Assembly: GCA_047967505.1 (NCBI GenBank)
Contig: CM106538.1
Strand: one strand, 5' to 3'
Length of the DNA stretch: 64,000 nt
Source of the DNA: Dipteris shenzhenensis
Lineage: Eukaryota > Polypodiophyta > Polypodiopsida > Gleicheniales
Of this stretch, positions 55,871 through 64,000 are shown one piece after another (positions within the stretch are counted from its first letter, which is position 1; each line of letters begins with the position of its first letter). The notes below the pieces were generated by a model. That model was not told where the DNA came from, did no database searches, and saw only the letters and a list, made by a program, of their open reading frames with translations. The position numbers and the translations under genes were made by a program.

Positions 55871-56345
55871 GAGGGGGCGGTGTACAGAGAGGGGGGTAAG
55901 GGGGAGAGAGAGAGGGGGGTGGGGGAGAGAATGAGGGGGAGAGAGGAGAGAGTGAGAGAGAGAGGGGGGGAAGGGGGAAGAGAGGAGAGAGAAAAGAGAG
56001 AGAGGGGGGGGAAGGGGGAGAGAGGAGAGAGAAAAGAGAGAGAGAGAAAGAATAAGAGAGAGAAAGGGGGAGGGATAGAGAGAGAAAGAAAGAGAGAGAG
56101 TGAAAGGGGGAGGTGGTGGAAATGGGAGGGGGAGGGGGAGAGGGAGGGGGGTGGTGGAAGGGGGGAGGGGGAGGTGGTGGTGGAGATGGAGGGGGAGGGG
56201 GGAGGGGGAGGTGGAAATCGAGGTGGAGGGGAGAGGGGGAGGTGGAAATGGAGGGGGGAGGTGGTGGTGGAGATGGAGGGGGGAGGTGGTAGTGGAGATG
56301 GAGGGGGGAGGGGGGAGGTGGTGGTGATGGGAGGGGGAAAAAAAA
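55871..56345 (-). repeat. (GA)n and GGAGGTGGT repeats in the leader of G
   Basis: GAGAGA/GGGG mixtures to about 56100, then (GGAGGTGGTGGTGGAGATGGA)-like units to 56335. The related leader at 43930-44070 has only a short version of the second block. Confidence 0.9.
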
Positions 56346-56979
56346 AGAGCACAAAAACTTGACGGACGGAAATAAAAAAGGAGGGAGAAGTGGTCACCTG
56401 AACGCTCTCCAAGTCTTTCTCGATGTAACGGGATTGTTGTGGAACAATGGACAATGGGTGGAAGGCTAGGTTATCGCTGCGAGAAGGGCTTGAAGTCACT
56501 TACAATGCGAGGATGGGAGTAAGGTGGTGGTCGATGGAGAGGGAGGAGTGTCTTGCGTGGGGCTCGGAATGAAGAAGAGAATGGAGGCAAAAAGTGAAAG
56601 GTGAAGAATGAGGGGGTGGAGTGGGTTTTTATAGGATGTGATTTTAGGTTTAGGGTTTAACCCTAAACTCTTCCCGAGCCATAACTCTTTATGGAGAGCC
56701 CAGTTTGCTTTTTTGTAAAAAGGTAAAATGAGCAAAATTGCAAGCTTTACGCATTCGTGTCCACTACCTAGCCTGATTGTATATCCTATGGCTTCTATTT
56801 AAGAAATTAAGGAAATTTATTAAGGTAGTTACCCAAGGTTGATGCTTGGGGCTGATATGTTTGAAATGGAAAATTTTTTTTTACTCTCCTTGCCCTTGAG
56901 TGTTAAGTTCATGAAAGTTCGAAGTAGTGTGTTTTCTACATATAGCTGCATATGTTTACTCTTACTTGAGATGCTAGTC
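56346..56979 (-). other. PBS-proximal leader of G
   Basis: Matches 43293-43930 in reverse. Contains GGTTTAACCCTAAAC and a possible TATA-like TATAGGATGTG, but no coding sequence. Confidence 0.8.
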
Positions 56980-56997
56980 TCCTCAGCAACGGCGCCA
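56980..56997 (-). promoter_or_regulatory. Primer-binding site of G
   Basis: TGGCGCCGTTGCTGAGGA on the minus strand, near-consensus for Athila/Tat-type Gypsy. Confidence 0.92.
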
Positions 56998-57000
56998 AAG

Positions 57001-57810
57001 GTTGGCTCTTTCCTACTACTTTCGTAGGAAGAGCTGGGTATTCTATGTTTGCAGGGTTCCAAGGCTTTTTGTCACCTACAGATATATTGGGATTGTCGGT
57101 TGTAGTATATGTGTAGCTTAGGACCTCGAGTCGTGTTCCGATGAGAGACGTAGGCTTAAATGTGGTAAGCAAACAAAGTGTATGCATGTGTAAAAGGAAC
57201 GTAAATCATCTTTGTTGAGGTAATGAAGGCTTTCGCCTTCATTGGGGGTTGTAGGATTTAGGAGGAGTTTAAGGGTTCAGAAGGAGGTTCCAGGGTTCAG
57301 AAGGAGGTTCCAGAGTTCAGAAGGAGTTCCAGGGTTCAGAAGGAGGTTCCAGGGTTCAGAAGGAGGTTTCAGAGTTTAGAAAGTGTTCCAGGGTTTAGAA
57401 GGAGGTTTGGTTTGAGGGAGCTTTGTTTGGAATTGCAAACCTTGATGATAGGTGTTTGCAAGATAAAATCGATTTGTGCTTATGGCAAAGCATAACCAGG
57501 GTTCAAAAGGAGGTTCCACGGTTTAGGAAGAGTTCCAGGGTTTAGAAGGAGGTTCCAGGGTTCAAGGTAGAGTACATGGTGGAGAACTCGTCTCCCTCAT
57601 AGATCATGGAGTTTTAAGGGTTGAGGAACAAAGGGTTTAGGGGAGCATAGGAGTGGAAGAGGAAGAAGGTGTAAGAGCATGGGGGAAAGAAGAGAGAGGA
57701 GGGAGGAGGAGGAGAGAGGAGGAGGAGGAGGAGGGAGGAGGAGGAGGAGGAGGAAGGAGGAGGAGGAGGAGGAGGAGGGAGGAGGAGGAGGAAGGAGGAG
57801 GAGGGAGGAG
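57001..57810 (-). repeat. 5' LTR of G, PBS-side part
   Basis: Contains AAGCCTTCATT-type conserved sequence in reverse, GAACCCTGGAACCTCCTTCT repeats (57260-57570) interrupted by about 95 bp of unrelated sequence (57411-57505), and the start of the CCT tract, where Copia S is inserted. It continues at 63325. Confidence 0.92.
57806..57810. other. Target-site duplication of Copia S, left
   Basis: AGGAG here and at 63325-63329. The surrounding (GGA)n makes five matching bases likely by chance, but the LTR of G is continuous across the insertion. Confidence 0.85.
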
Positions 57811-58505
57811 TGTTAGAGTTAGCTCAAATGTCCACCTCTCATGTAACCCACCAATATTCTGTGTACCCAATGTTGTAAGGCCCCCATATGAGGAGAAGCC
57901 ATGATGGGTATCAGATATTGGGAGGGATCCCCAGTTTAGACACTGGAAGGGGTCTTAGAGTAGACCAGATGGTTATGAGACGGCTTAGGAGCCAAGAGTA
58001 GATACCCGTCTGCACAAAGGGGGGGTTCGGGGGGGCGATAGCCCCCCCGATAGCAGGGGGTCCGGGGGGCGCAGGCCCCCGGTGGGGGTCTGGGAGCAAA
58101 GCCCCCAGCGGTAGGGTCCGGGGGCTGCCGGTAGCCCCAGGCCCGACGGTATGACCTATGCGCGATCCTTCATCTGCCCGACGGCATGTTTTCTGAAGGG
58201 TCGGTGGTCTTCCAGGCCGACTGTCTATTAGGCCGACTGCCTATTACAGGGCCGACCGTCAACCACTTACACTATATAAGTGGCCACCCCCTATCATCAG
58301 ATCACCAGTTCTTCACGCTCATAGTCCTCCGTCCAGCATCTGTCTAGATCACCATCGAAGCTCTGTCTGTAGAGCGCACGGGTGGACAGCCAACCATCAG
58401 TTGTATCAGCAGTTTGGTATATCAGAATTTTTTGTATTCTCTCCAGCTTTTCCATCGTGTACTTGCGTTTTGTTGTTATCTTCCGCTGCGTACTATTTTC
58501 TTACA
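57811..58505 (+). repeat. 5' LTR of Copia S (695 bp)
   Basis: TGTTAGAGTTAGCTC to ATTTTCTTACA. About 58018-58137 is a string of G runs answered by C runs (four or so hairpin units). TATATAA lies at 58273-58279 before a GTGGCC, so U3 is about 460 bp. Confidence 0.97.
58273..58279 (+). promoter_or_regulatory. TATA box of Copia S 5' LTR
   Basis: ACTATATAAGTGG; duplicate at 63092-63098 in the 3' LTR. Confidence 0.75.
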
Positions 58506-58517
58506 TGGTATCAGAGC
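58506..58517 (+). promoter_or_regulatory. Primer-binding site of Copia S
   Basis: TGGTATCAGAGC directly abuts the LTR; initiator tRNA-Met type. Confidence 0.97.
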
Positions 58518-58585
58518 TCAGGCTATCTGAGTAACGACTTTATTGCAAGTTCAACGAGCTTTGTTAGCAAAGGCTACTAGGAGTG

Positions 58586-58858
58586 ATGGCTGCACCAACC
58601 CCGTTGCGAATTCGTCCACCTGCCTTCAATGAAGGCAAGCTCGATGGGACGAATTATACTTTGTGGAAATTCAAGATCAGCGCGATCTTGGATTCATATG
58701 AGCTTCTGGATACTGTTCTGGGATTGGATCCAGAACCGGTTGGATCACCGAATCCAAACAACCCCAACGTCATAACGCCACCGAATGCAGATCTTTCTTC
58801 GGGCATGGAAACGAAGGAACGCAGATGCACTCTGCGCTCTTGTTACCAGTTCAAGTGA
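58586..58858 (+). CDS. Gag N-terminus of Copia S, shifted out of frame
   Basis: ATG at 58586 after a 68-base leader; 90 codons. [20 protein letters not shown] is the DUF4219-type start of UBN2 Gag. Similarity fades after PPNADLSS at about 58799, and the plausible continuation ([11 protein letters not shown]) is in the frame used by the large polyprotein. The switch lies within the G run at 58801-58803, so one extra base explains it. The rest of this frame to 58858 is out-of-frame sequence. Confidence 0.88.
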   Translation: MAAPTPLRIRPPAFNEGKLDGTNYTLWKFKISAILDSYELLDTVLGLDPEPVGSPNPNNPNVITPPNADLSSGMETKERRCTLRSCYQFK

Positions 58859-61800
58859 TTCTGTTTTGACTCTGATTCAGCATACAGACAAGGCAAGTGA
58901 GGCTTGGAACATACTGAAAGGTCAGTATGAAACGCGGAATCAGACCAGAATTCAAAATCTGGAGAATATGCTTGCTGCAGAGAGGTGCTCTGATGGAGAA
59001 TCAGCTGAGACATTCATCACACGGATCAAGAATCTACGTGATCAGATGGCGGCGGTTGGGATTACAAAGACCAGCGAAGAGTTGGCCAGAAGGTGCATTC
59101 GGATCCTTCCACAAAAGTACGATGCGTTGGTCACGACACTCAATACGCAGGTAAGAAATCCACCCCTCACTTTTGAAGAGTTCAGTGCGATGCTTCTAGA
59201 GGAGGAGATGCGAATGAAGACCCGCGATGGCAGAAGTGATGCAGCATTCTCAATCACATCCAAAGGGAAGGGTGGAGAGAAGAAGAATGGTAAGAAGAAG
59301 AAGTTTTCAGGTAAGTGCCACTACTGCAACAAAAGCGGTCACATGATCAAGGATTGCAGAAAGAAGCAGCAGGACGAAAAGAATGGCACTACACAGTCTT
59401 CTTCGAAAGGCAAGGAATCTGCCAACACAGTTGAAACTGAGTTGGAGCTATGGGTTGCAATTGAAGAAATATGCTCCTCAACAGAAGTTTCAACAATGAA
59501 TGATTCGTGGCTCCTTGATAGTGGAGCGTCCCGTCACATGACCAGAAAGAAGGACTGGTATAGCTCTTTCAAGCCTCTACAAGAGCCCATGAACGTGACG
59601 GTCGGTAATAATGCAAAATGCCCTGTGGAAGGTACAGGTACTATCTCTCTTTCCATTCAAGAGGGTGAAACTAAAGAGCTTTCTGATGTATTACTAGTTC
59701 CTCAGCTAAAGAAGAACTTGCTTTCGGTTGCTGCGATAACTGATCGCAACTTGGAGGTGCGTTTCAAGAGGACCGGAGTAGAAATCCTTAATGCAGCGGG
59801 CAAGGTGGTCGGCAAGGCAGTAAGGAAGAACAATCTGTACGAGCTGACGGCACTAACAGTCTCTTCAGGAGTGGGCATCAGTAAGGTATGGCATGAAAGA
59901 TTTGGTCATCTTAGTTATCCTATTCTTTTGGAAATGCAGAAAACAGGGATGGTTGCACACTTGCCTGCACTCTCAAAGGTGCAGGAACCTTGTGAAGCTT
60001 GTATGATGGGCAAGCAACAAAGGAAGGCTTTTCCACATGAGAGCGGCTATCGGGCAAAGGCTCCTCTAGAATTGGTTCATGCTGATCTCAGTGGGAAAGC
60101 TCCGACTCAAGCTTTGGGGGGATGTAACTACTATATGCTTATCGTCGACGACTACAGTAGATACATGTGGGTGTATTTTTTACGAGATAAGGCTGAAGCT
60201 CTTGGAAAATTCAAACAGTGGCAAAAGATGGTGGAAAACGAAAGCGGGCTGAAGGTAAAGAAGCTTCGCACGGATCGAGGAGGAGAGTTCCTGTCAAAAG
60301 AGTTCGACACATACTTGCACGAGAATGGCATTAAGCGCCAACTCACGACTGCACATACTCCGCAACAAAATGGTGTTGTAGAGCGTCGCAATCGTACTAC
60401 CATGGAGATGGCACGATGCATGGCACTAGGTAAAGGATTGCCTAAGTCTTTTTGGGCTGAGGCAGTCAATACAGCAGTCTACATCCTCAATCGAAGCTTC
60501 ACAAAGGCCTTGACGGGCAAAACACCTTTGGAGGCTTATTCAGGTAAAAAGCCTTCCGCTTCTCATTTCAGAACATTTGGATGTGAGTGTTTTGTTCATG
60601 TTCCAGATAGCACCAGAAAGAAATTAGATCCAAAGAGCAGAAAGTGTATCTTCATGGGCTATAGCCAGGAGTCAAACGCGTACCGGCTATATGATCCAGA
60701 GGCAAAGAAGATCGTGGTCAGTCGTGATGTGGTGTTTTGGGAACAGCCACATACAGTGGAGGAGGAGGTATGCCCTTCCACTTTATCATCAGCCGTAAAA
60801 GTAACTCACCTTGTGCCCGTATCTAAAGCAGAGTTGCAGAATGAGGAGGAGTACTTCGAGGAACAGACTCCACCAACACCACAACATGCCTTGGCTCCAC
60901 AAGGTAAGCCACTTCCAAAGTGGGCAAGGCAGCTCTTTGATGAGAAGAATCCGGTTCCAGACTTGGCGGAGTCATCTGCAGATGGACTTCGACGATCAAA
61001 GAGGATAGAGGAGCAGAAAAGGGCTTCTGAACACATAGTCAATATGGCCTTGATGGCTGAGATTATGAAAGTTCAAGAGCCTACGCATTTGGATGAGGCA
61101 ATGGTTGATCCAAATTGGAAAGCTGCCATGCAAGAGGAGTATGACAGCATAATGAAGAATCAGACTTGGGACTTGGTTGATCGTCCAGAAAAAAGGAAGA
61201 TCATTGGTACCAAATGGGTATGGAAGGCCAAGTACAAATCTGATGGATCTTTGGAAAAGTACAAGGCTAGGCTTGTTGCACAAGGATACTCTCAAGTTGA
61301 AGGCTTTGATTTTGAGGATTCCTTTGCTCCTACAGCAAGGATGACAACTATTCGGGTGGTACTTGCCTTGGCTGCTCATAAGCAGTGGCCGGTGTTTCAA
61401 ATGGACGTGAAATCTGCGTTCTTGAATGGACATCTCAAGGAGGAGGTATATGTGTTCCAGCCACCAGGATTTGAGGTGCCCAATTCAGAGAACAAGGTTT
61501 GCAGACTAAAGAAGGCATTGTACGGGCTGAAACAGGCCCCAAGGGCATGGTACCAACGGATTGATAGCTTTCTCATATCTATTGGTTTCTCAAAAAGTGC
61601 TTCTGATGCTAACCTGTATGTTTGTAAGCAGGATGGCAAGTATGTGGTAATAGTCCTTTACGTGGATGACTTGATCATCACAGGAGATCATGAGAAGATG
61701 CTGCAACAGTTGAGGGAGTCGTTGAGTTCCGAGTTTGAGATGACAGATTTGGGGCTCATGCACTTTTGCCTCGGCATTGAGGTTTGGCAAAAACCTGGCA

Positions 61801-62600
61801 GGATTTTCATCTCTCAGCAAAGATATGCTCGCGAGATCTTGAAGGCATTCGGTATGACCGAGTGTAAGGACGTGGTCTCTCCCATGGAGGTGAATGGTAA
61901 GCTCTCAGTGGAGGATGCATCACCACTTGTCGACATCAAGGAGTATAGGAAACTTGTGGGGAGTCTCATTTTTCTGTGCAACACTAGACCTGATATCAGC
62001 TTTGTAGTTGGTGTACTTAGTAGGTTCTCAAATCAACCTCGAGAGAACCATTGGAAAGCAGGGATGCGTGTGCTAAAGTACGTGAAAGGTACACTGGAGT
62101 ATGGCATTACCTACAGAGCAGGGAAGACCTTGGCGGGTTACTGTGACTCCAATTGGGCGGGAGATTGTGATTCTAGAAAGTCAGTTTCTGGATATTGTTT
62201 CTCACTTGGTTCAGGAGTGTTCTCTTGGATTAGCAAGAAGCAACCAACAGTGGCACTATCTTCGACAGAAGCTGAGTACAAGGCAGCATGCATTGCTGCT
62301 TGTGAAGCAGTTTGGCTAAGGAGGATCCTGCAAGACATAGGAGTTCCAATCGAAGATGCGACGGTTCTAAAATGCGACAATCAGAGTTGCATGGCCATTG
62401 CAAAGAATCCTGTGTTCCATGCTCGTACAAAGCACATAGAGATCCAGTATCACTACGTACGAGAGCTCATCGAGGATGGAGTCATAGAGCTGGAGTATTG
62501 TCCCACAGAGGACAATTGCGCAGACATCTTCACGAAGGCTCTTGGGAGTGATTTATTGTTGCGGCATCTACATCGACTCGGCATTGGTCCGAACACGTAG
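58785..62600 (+). CDS. Copia S gag-pol polyprotein: UBN2, zinc knuckle, protease, integrase, RT, RNase H
   Basis: 1271 codons without a stop; the first Met is probably not a natural start, because gag begins at 58586 in another frame. Residues of this segment: UBN2 gag (about 10-150), zinc knuckle [14 protein letters not shown] (178-191), protease [10 protein letters not shown] (D245), GAG-pre-integrase [15 protein letters not shown] finger with CEACMMGKQ, integrase D434, D497, E533 (35 residues between the last two), [13 protein letters not shown] and YVDD at 959-962, RNase H D1121 and E1162, and DIFTKALG near the end. All catalytic residues are present. Domain order and TNT1-like motifs mark Ty1/Copia, probably the Tork side (inference). 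Stop TAG at 62598-62600, 29 bases before the 3' LTR. Confidence 0.97.
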   Translation: MQIFLRAWKRRNADALCALVTSSSDSVLTLIQHTDKASEAWNILKGQYETRNQTRIQNLENMLAAERCSDGESAETFITRIKNLRDQMAAVGITKTSEELARRCIRILPQKYDALVTTLNTQVRNPPLTFEEFSAMLLEEEMRMKTRDGRSDAAFSITSKGKGGEKKNGKKKKFSGKCHYCNKSGHMIKDCRKKQQDEKNGTTQSSSKGKESANTVETELELWVAIEEICSSTEVSTMNDSWLLDSGASRHMTRKKDWYSSFKPLQEPMNVTVGNNAKCPVEGTGTISLSIQEGETKELSDVLLVPQLKKNLLSVAAITDRNLEVRFKRTGVEILNAAGKVVGKAVRKNNLYELTALTVSSGVGISKVWHERFGHLSYPILLEMQKTGMVAHLPALSKVQEPCEACMMGKQQRKAFPHESGYRAKAPLELVHADLSGKAPTQALGGCNYYMLIVDDYSRYMWVYFLRDKAEALGKFKQWQKMVENESGLKVKKLRTDRGGEFLSKEFDTYLHENGIKRQLTTAHTPQQNGVVERRNRTTMEMARCMALGKGLPKSFWAEAVNTAVYILNRSFTKALTGKTPLEAYSGKKPSASHFRTFGCECFVHVPDSTRKKLDPKSRKCIFMGYSQESNAYRLYDPEAKKIVVSRDVVFWEQPHTVEEEVCPSTLSSAVKVTHLVPVSKAELQNEEEYFEEQTPPTPQHALAPQGKPLPKWARQLFDEKNPVPDLAESSADGLRRSKRIEEQKRASEHIVNMALMAEIMKVQEPTHLDEAMVDPNWKAAMQEEYDSIMKNQTWDLVDRPEKRKIIGTKWVWKAKYKSDGSLEKYKARLVAQGYSQVEGFDFEDSFAPTARMTTIRVVLALAAHKQWPVFQMDVKSAFLNGHLKEEVYVFQPPGFEVPNSENKVCRLKKALYGLKQAPRAWYQRIDSFLISIGFSKSASDANLYVCKQDGKYVVIVLYVDDLIITGDHEKMLQQLRESLSSEFEMTDLGLMHFCLGIEVWQKPGRIFISQQRYAREILKAFGMTECKDVVSPMEVNGKLSVEDASPLVDIKEYRKLVGSLIFLCNTRPDISFVVGVLSRFSNQPRENHWKAGMRVLKYVKGTLEYGITYRAGKTLAGYCDSNWAGDCDSRKSVSGYCFSLGSGVFSWISKKQPTVALSSTEAEYKAACIAACEAVWLRRILQDIGVPIEDATVLKCDNQSCMAIAKNPVFHARTKHIEIQYHYVRELIEDGVIELEYCPTEDNCADIFTKALGSDLLLRHLHRLGIGPNT

Positions 62601-62617
62601 TTCATCTTCGGGTGAAC

Positions 62618-62629
62618 ATTGAGGGGGGG
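62618..62629 (+). promoter_or_regulatory. Polypurine tract of Copia S
   Basis: ATTGAGGGGGGG directly precedes the 3' LTR. Confidence 0.92.
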
Positions 62630-63324
62630 TGTTAGAGTTAGCTCAAATGTCCACCTCTCATGTAACCCACCAATATTCTGTGTACCCAATGTTGTAAGGC
62701 CCCCATATGAGGAGAAGCCATGATGGGTATCAGATATTGGGAGGGATCCCCAGTTTAGACACTGGAAGGGGTCTTAGAGTAGACCAGATGGTTATGAGAC
62801 GGCTTAGGAGCCAAGAGTAGATACCCGTCTGCACAAAGGGGGGGTTCGGGGGGGCGATAGCCCCCCCGATAGCAGGGGGTCCGGGGGGCGCAGGCCCCCG
62901 GTGGGGGTCTGGGGGCAAAGCCCCCAGCGGTAGGGTCCGGGGGCTGCCGGTAGCCCCAGGCCCGACGGTATGACCTATGCGCGATCCTTCATCTGCCTGA
63001 CGGCATGTTTTCTGAAGGGTCGGTGGTCTTCCAGGCCGACTGTCTATTAGGCCGACTGCCTATTACAGGGCCGACCGTCAACCACTTACACTATATAAGT
63101 GGCCACCCCCTATCATCAGATCACCAGTTCTTCACGCTCATAGTCCTCCGTCCAGCATCTGTCTAGATCACCATCGAAGCTCTGTCTGTAGAGCGCACGG
63201 GTGGACAGCCAACCATCAGTTGTATCAGCAGTTTGGTATATCAGAATTTTTTGTATTCTCTCCAGCTTTTCCATCGTGTACTTGCGTTTTGTTGTTATCT
63301 TCCGCTGCGTACTATTTTCTTACA
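62630..63324 (+). repeat. 3' LTR of Copia S (695 bp)
   Basis: Differs from the 5' LTR only at GGGAGC versus GGGGGC (about 62914) and TGCCCG versus TGCCTG (about 62998). Confidence 0.97.
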
Positions 63325-63843
63325 AGGAGGAGAGGGAGAGGGTGGGTTGCAAGGTTGGAGGAGAGGGGATGAGGAGTTGCAAGGTTAGGACATGCTTTTG
63401 GACGTGTAGTGCAAGGAAGCATGGACACTTGAGACAAATGCTTGGAATACCAAAGTGGACTCAACACAATGCCCCAAAGAGTGTGGGCTTCATTCCATTA
63501 TGGGGTATTTATACAAGTTGGAGAGCTTCTCTCTCTACATGTAACACAAAGTCGTATCACAAAGTTGTAACACAAAGTTGTATCACAAAGTTGTAACACA
63601 AAGTTGTATCACAAAGTTGTAACACAAAGTTGTAACACATTCTCTCTCTACATGTAGAAGTTGTAACACAAAGTTGTAACACAAAGTTGTTACACAAAGT
63701 TGTTACACAAAGTTGTAACACAAAGTTGTCACAAAGTCGTAACACATAAAGTTGTAACACATTCTCTCTCTACATGTAGAAGTTGTTACACAAAGTTGTA
63801 TCTAGAAGTCGTAACACAAAGTTGTACACATTCTCTCTCTACA
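63325..63843 (-). repeat. 5' LTR of G, distal part
   Basis: Continues from 57810: CCT tract, CACTTGAGACAAATGC, reverse TATAAATA at 63506-63513, and three ACAAAGTTGTAAC minisatellite blocks with CTACATGTAG between. The outer end (TGTTGACTCTG...) is missing; the match stops at about 63843. Confidence 0.92.
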
Positions 63844-64000
63844 TGTGTCGTGTACTGGGTGGCATAGTTGCATTTATTAATTTGTTAGGTTCTTCTTTTC
63901 TTTCTTTTTCTGAAGTCGCTTGATCAGCTTCATCCGCACATGTGGCTTATATTTCCGAAACTTCTTACGTTGGGAACTGTGGGGTATTTTTTCCACTGAT
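63844..64000. other. Edge sequence, unassigned
   Basis: Unrelated to the LTR. On the minus strand one frame reads KKFRKYKPHVRMKLIKRLQK, a very basic stretch that might be an exon or chance; too short to decide. Confidence 0.3.

Larger units (their letters stand above)
57811..63324 (+). mobile_element. Copia S, very young near-complete element
   Basis: 5514 bp with 695-bp LTRs (57811-58505 and 62630-63324) that differ at only two positions by hand comparison. PBS is immediately after the 5' LTR, purine tract immediately before the 3' LTR, TSD AGGAG. One frame from 58785 to 62600 carries all gag-pol domains; the first 70 or so gag codons lie in another frame (58586-58800). It is the only long plus-strand Copia in the window and the youngest insertion. 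Confidence 0.97.
45310..63843 (-). mobile_element. Gypsy element G (Athila/Tat-like), split by Copia S
   Basis: In transcription order: 5' LTR (63843-63325 plus 57810-57001, interrupted by Copia S), PBS 56997-56980, long repetitive leader (56979-54262), gag from ATG 54261, protease, RNase H, integrase to 49593, an extra long reading region (49246-45500), and a 3' LTR fragment. The RT core is deleted. Stops, mostly TAG or TGA where CAG or CGA is likely, and several frameshifts make it inactive. PBS type and the extra downstream frame place it near the Athila/Tat branch; the LTR ends are truncated so no TSD can be read. Confidence 0.9.

Noticed and set aside
55156-56499. Proline/arginine-rich frames up to 267 codons
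   Set aside because: Produced by G/C-only and GA repeats of the Gypsy leader; no conserved counterpart in the sister leader.

Overview
This window is nuclear DNA from a land plant with a large, repeat-rich genome. Lineage cannot be fixed from the sequence; a big-genome gymnosperm or similar plant is a guess. I found no intact host gene, rRNA, tRNA or CRISPR array. Nearly all recognisable coding sequence belongs to Ty1/Copia and Ty3/Gypsy LTR retrotransposons in every state from near-intact to barely readable. LTR pairs, target-site duplications (TSDs), primer-binding sites (PBS) and polypurine tracts were located by eye, so base-exact claims rest on hand comparison.

Layout. 1-2038: AT-rich sequence with short tandem repeats, no gene. 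2039-6070: an old minus-strand Gypsy element ('E'), split by a solo LTR (3858-5181). 6200-13343: mostly gene-free, with degraded coding debris, a 118-bp tandem repeat and a candidate Mutator-like non-autonomous transposon (11596-12717). 13344-14769: fused Gypsy fragments. 14770-19414: a 4.6-kb array of CT tracts alternating with AT-rich modules. 19415-23627: a decayed Copia-1 copy ('C').

25159-41371: three nested Copia elements, all minus-strand. 'D' (Copia-2) contains 'B' (Copia-1, 27562-40224), which contains 'A' (Copia-1, 28179-35521). Each has PBS, two LTRs and a TSD. LTR divergence rises outward (1/257, 6/257, about 14/328 plus an indel), matching the nesting order. A has an uninterrupted pol frame but stop codons in gag. 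Its 2.4-kb leader carries twelve TGACGTGG motifs, a perfect hairpin and, antisense to the element, an open fragment of a host F-box/LRR gene. That capture is the most unusual item seen.

41372-57000: a Gypsy gag remnant, then plus-strand Gypsy LTRs (42068-45299) facing a large minus-strand Gypsy element ('G'). G keeps gag (four zinc knuckles), protease, RNase H, integrase and a long extra reading frame in the envelope position, but has lost the RT core; its leader holds about 670 bp of extremely G-rich DNA. Its 5' LTR is split by the youngest element, Copia 'S' (57811-63324), with 695-bp LTRs differing at two positions, TSD AGGAG, and a gag-pol complete except for one frameshift.

Taken together, the window shows successive insertion, internal deletion and C-to-T decay, with rapid remodelling of LTR and leader sequence by tandem repeats.
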